The translations under genes were made by a program, and so were the position numbers. 6,111 nucleotides of DNA from the NCBI GenBank assembly GCA_002685455.1, contig NYXF01000003.1, positions 1 through 6,111 of the forward strand, given 5' to 3'. The notes under the pieces were generated by a model that worked only from the letters and a program-made list of their open reading frames with translations, was not told the DNA's origin and searched no databases. Of the stretch, positions 6,070 through 6,111 are shown in pieces. Each line of letters begins with the position of its first letter. The first letter of the stretch is position 1. This stretch comes from Porticoccus sp. GTDB taxonomy: Bacteria; Pseudomonadota; Gammaproteobacteria; Pseudomonadales; Porticoccaceae.

Positions 6070-6111
6070 TTAAAATATTTTTTTTAATATTTTAAAATCA
6101 TCCTCATTATC
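6070..6111 (-). CDS. Possible C-terminus of a minus-strand gene cut by the right edge
   Basis: Read on the minus strand from the edge, 13 codons give DNEDDFKILKKIF followed by TAA at 6072-6070. The acidic-then-basic composition is plausible for a protein end, and a convergent gene would explain the non-coding gap after 6003. A second minus frame is also open for eight codons, and 13 codons is too short to be sure. The stretch overlaps an AT-only inverted repeat (arms 6070-6079 and 6086-6095). No function can be given. Confidence 0.2.
   Translation of the reverse strand, partial: DNEDDFKILKKIF

Noticed and set aside
6070..6095. 10-bp AT inverted repeat (6070-6079 with 6086-6095) as a terminator
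   Set aside because: It has no G-C pair and overlaps a possible minus-strand reading frame; at this base composition such repeats are common by chance.
1..6111. CRISPR array, tRNA, rRNA, insertion sequence or transposase
   Set aside because: No regularly spaced repeats, no cloverleaf or rRNA-like segments and no transposase motifs were seen on either strand.

Overview
This 6.1 kb window is very AT-rich, and its proteins are dominated by Lys, Asn and Ile. Genes are packed tightly and ribosome binding sites are weak or absent. This suits a streamlined marine bacterium such as Pelagibacterales (SAR11), and more specifically a hypervariable cell-surface polysaccharide region of such a genome. 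The taxonomic call is an inference from composition and gene content, because no phylogenetic marker gene is present.

Layout, left to right. (1) At 3-374 (+) is the C-terminal part of a HAD-superfamily phosphatase that is cut by the window edge. Six bases later, at 381-1289 (+), is a probable glycosyltransferase that resembles the GT42 sialyltransferase/DUF115 group. (2) At 1367-2800 (-) is a large GT-B-type capsule or polysialyltransferase-like protein with HG and KPHP motifs. It is convergent with the genes to its left. (3) An 81-base divergent intergenic region then leads to a phytanoyl-CoA-dioxygenase-like Fe(II)/2-oxoglutarate oxygenase at 2882-3550 (+). (4) A 110-base gap with several inverted repeats follows. 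(5) Three methyltransferases from three different families form a tightly coupled block: a CmoA-like protein (3661-4371), a generic class I SAM methyltransferase (4374-5351) and a TylF/macrocin-type O-methyltransferase (5344-6003). The right edge is non-coding AT-rich sequence, with a possible minus-strand gene end in the last 42 bases.

The most economical reading is a glycan assembly and decoration locus. The glycosyltransferases would build a surface or secreted saccharide, the HAD enzyme would dephosphorylate a sugar precursor, and the dioxygenase and three methyltransferases would modify a sugar or another polar substrate. The most notable point is the CmoA homologue. It keeps much of the CmoA fold signature, but by recalled alignment it has Thr where E. 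coli CmoA has the carboxy-SAM-binding Arg199. This suggests a tRNA-modification enzyme family member recruited to small-molecule or glycan methylation.
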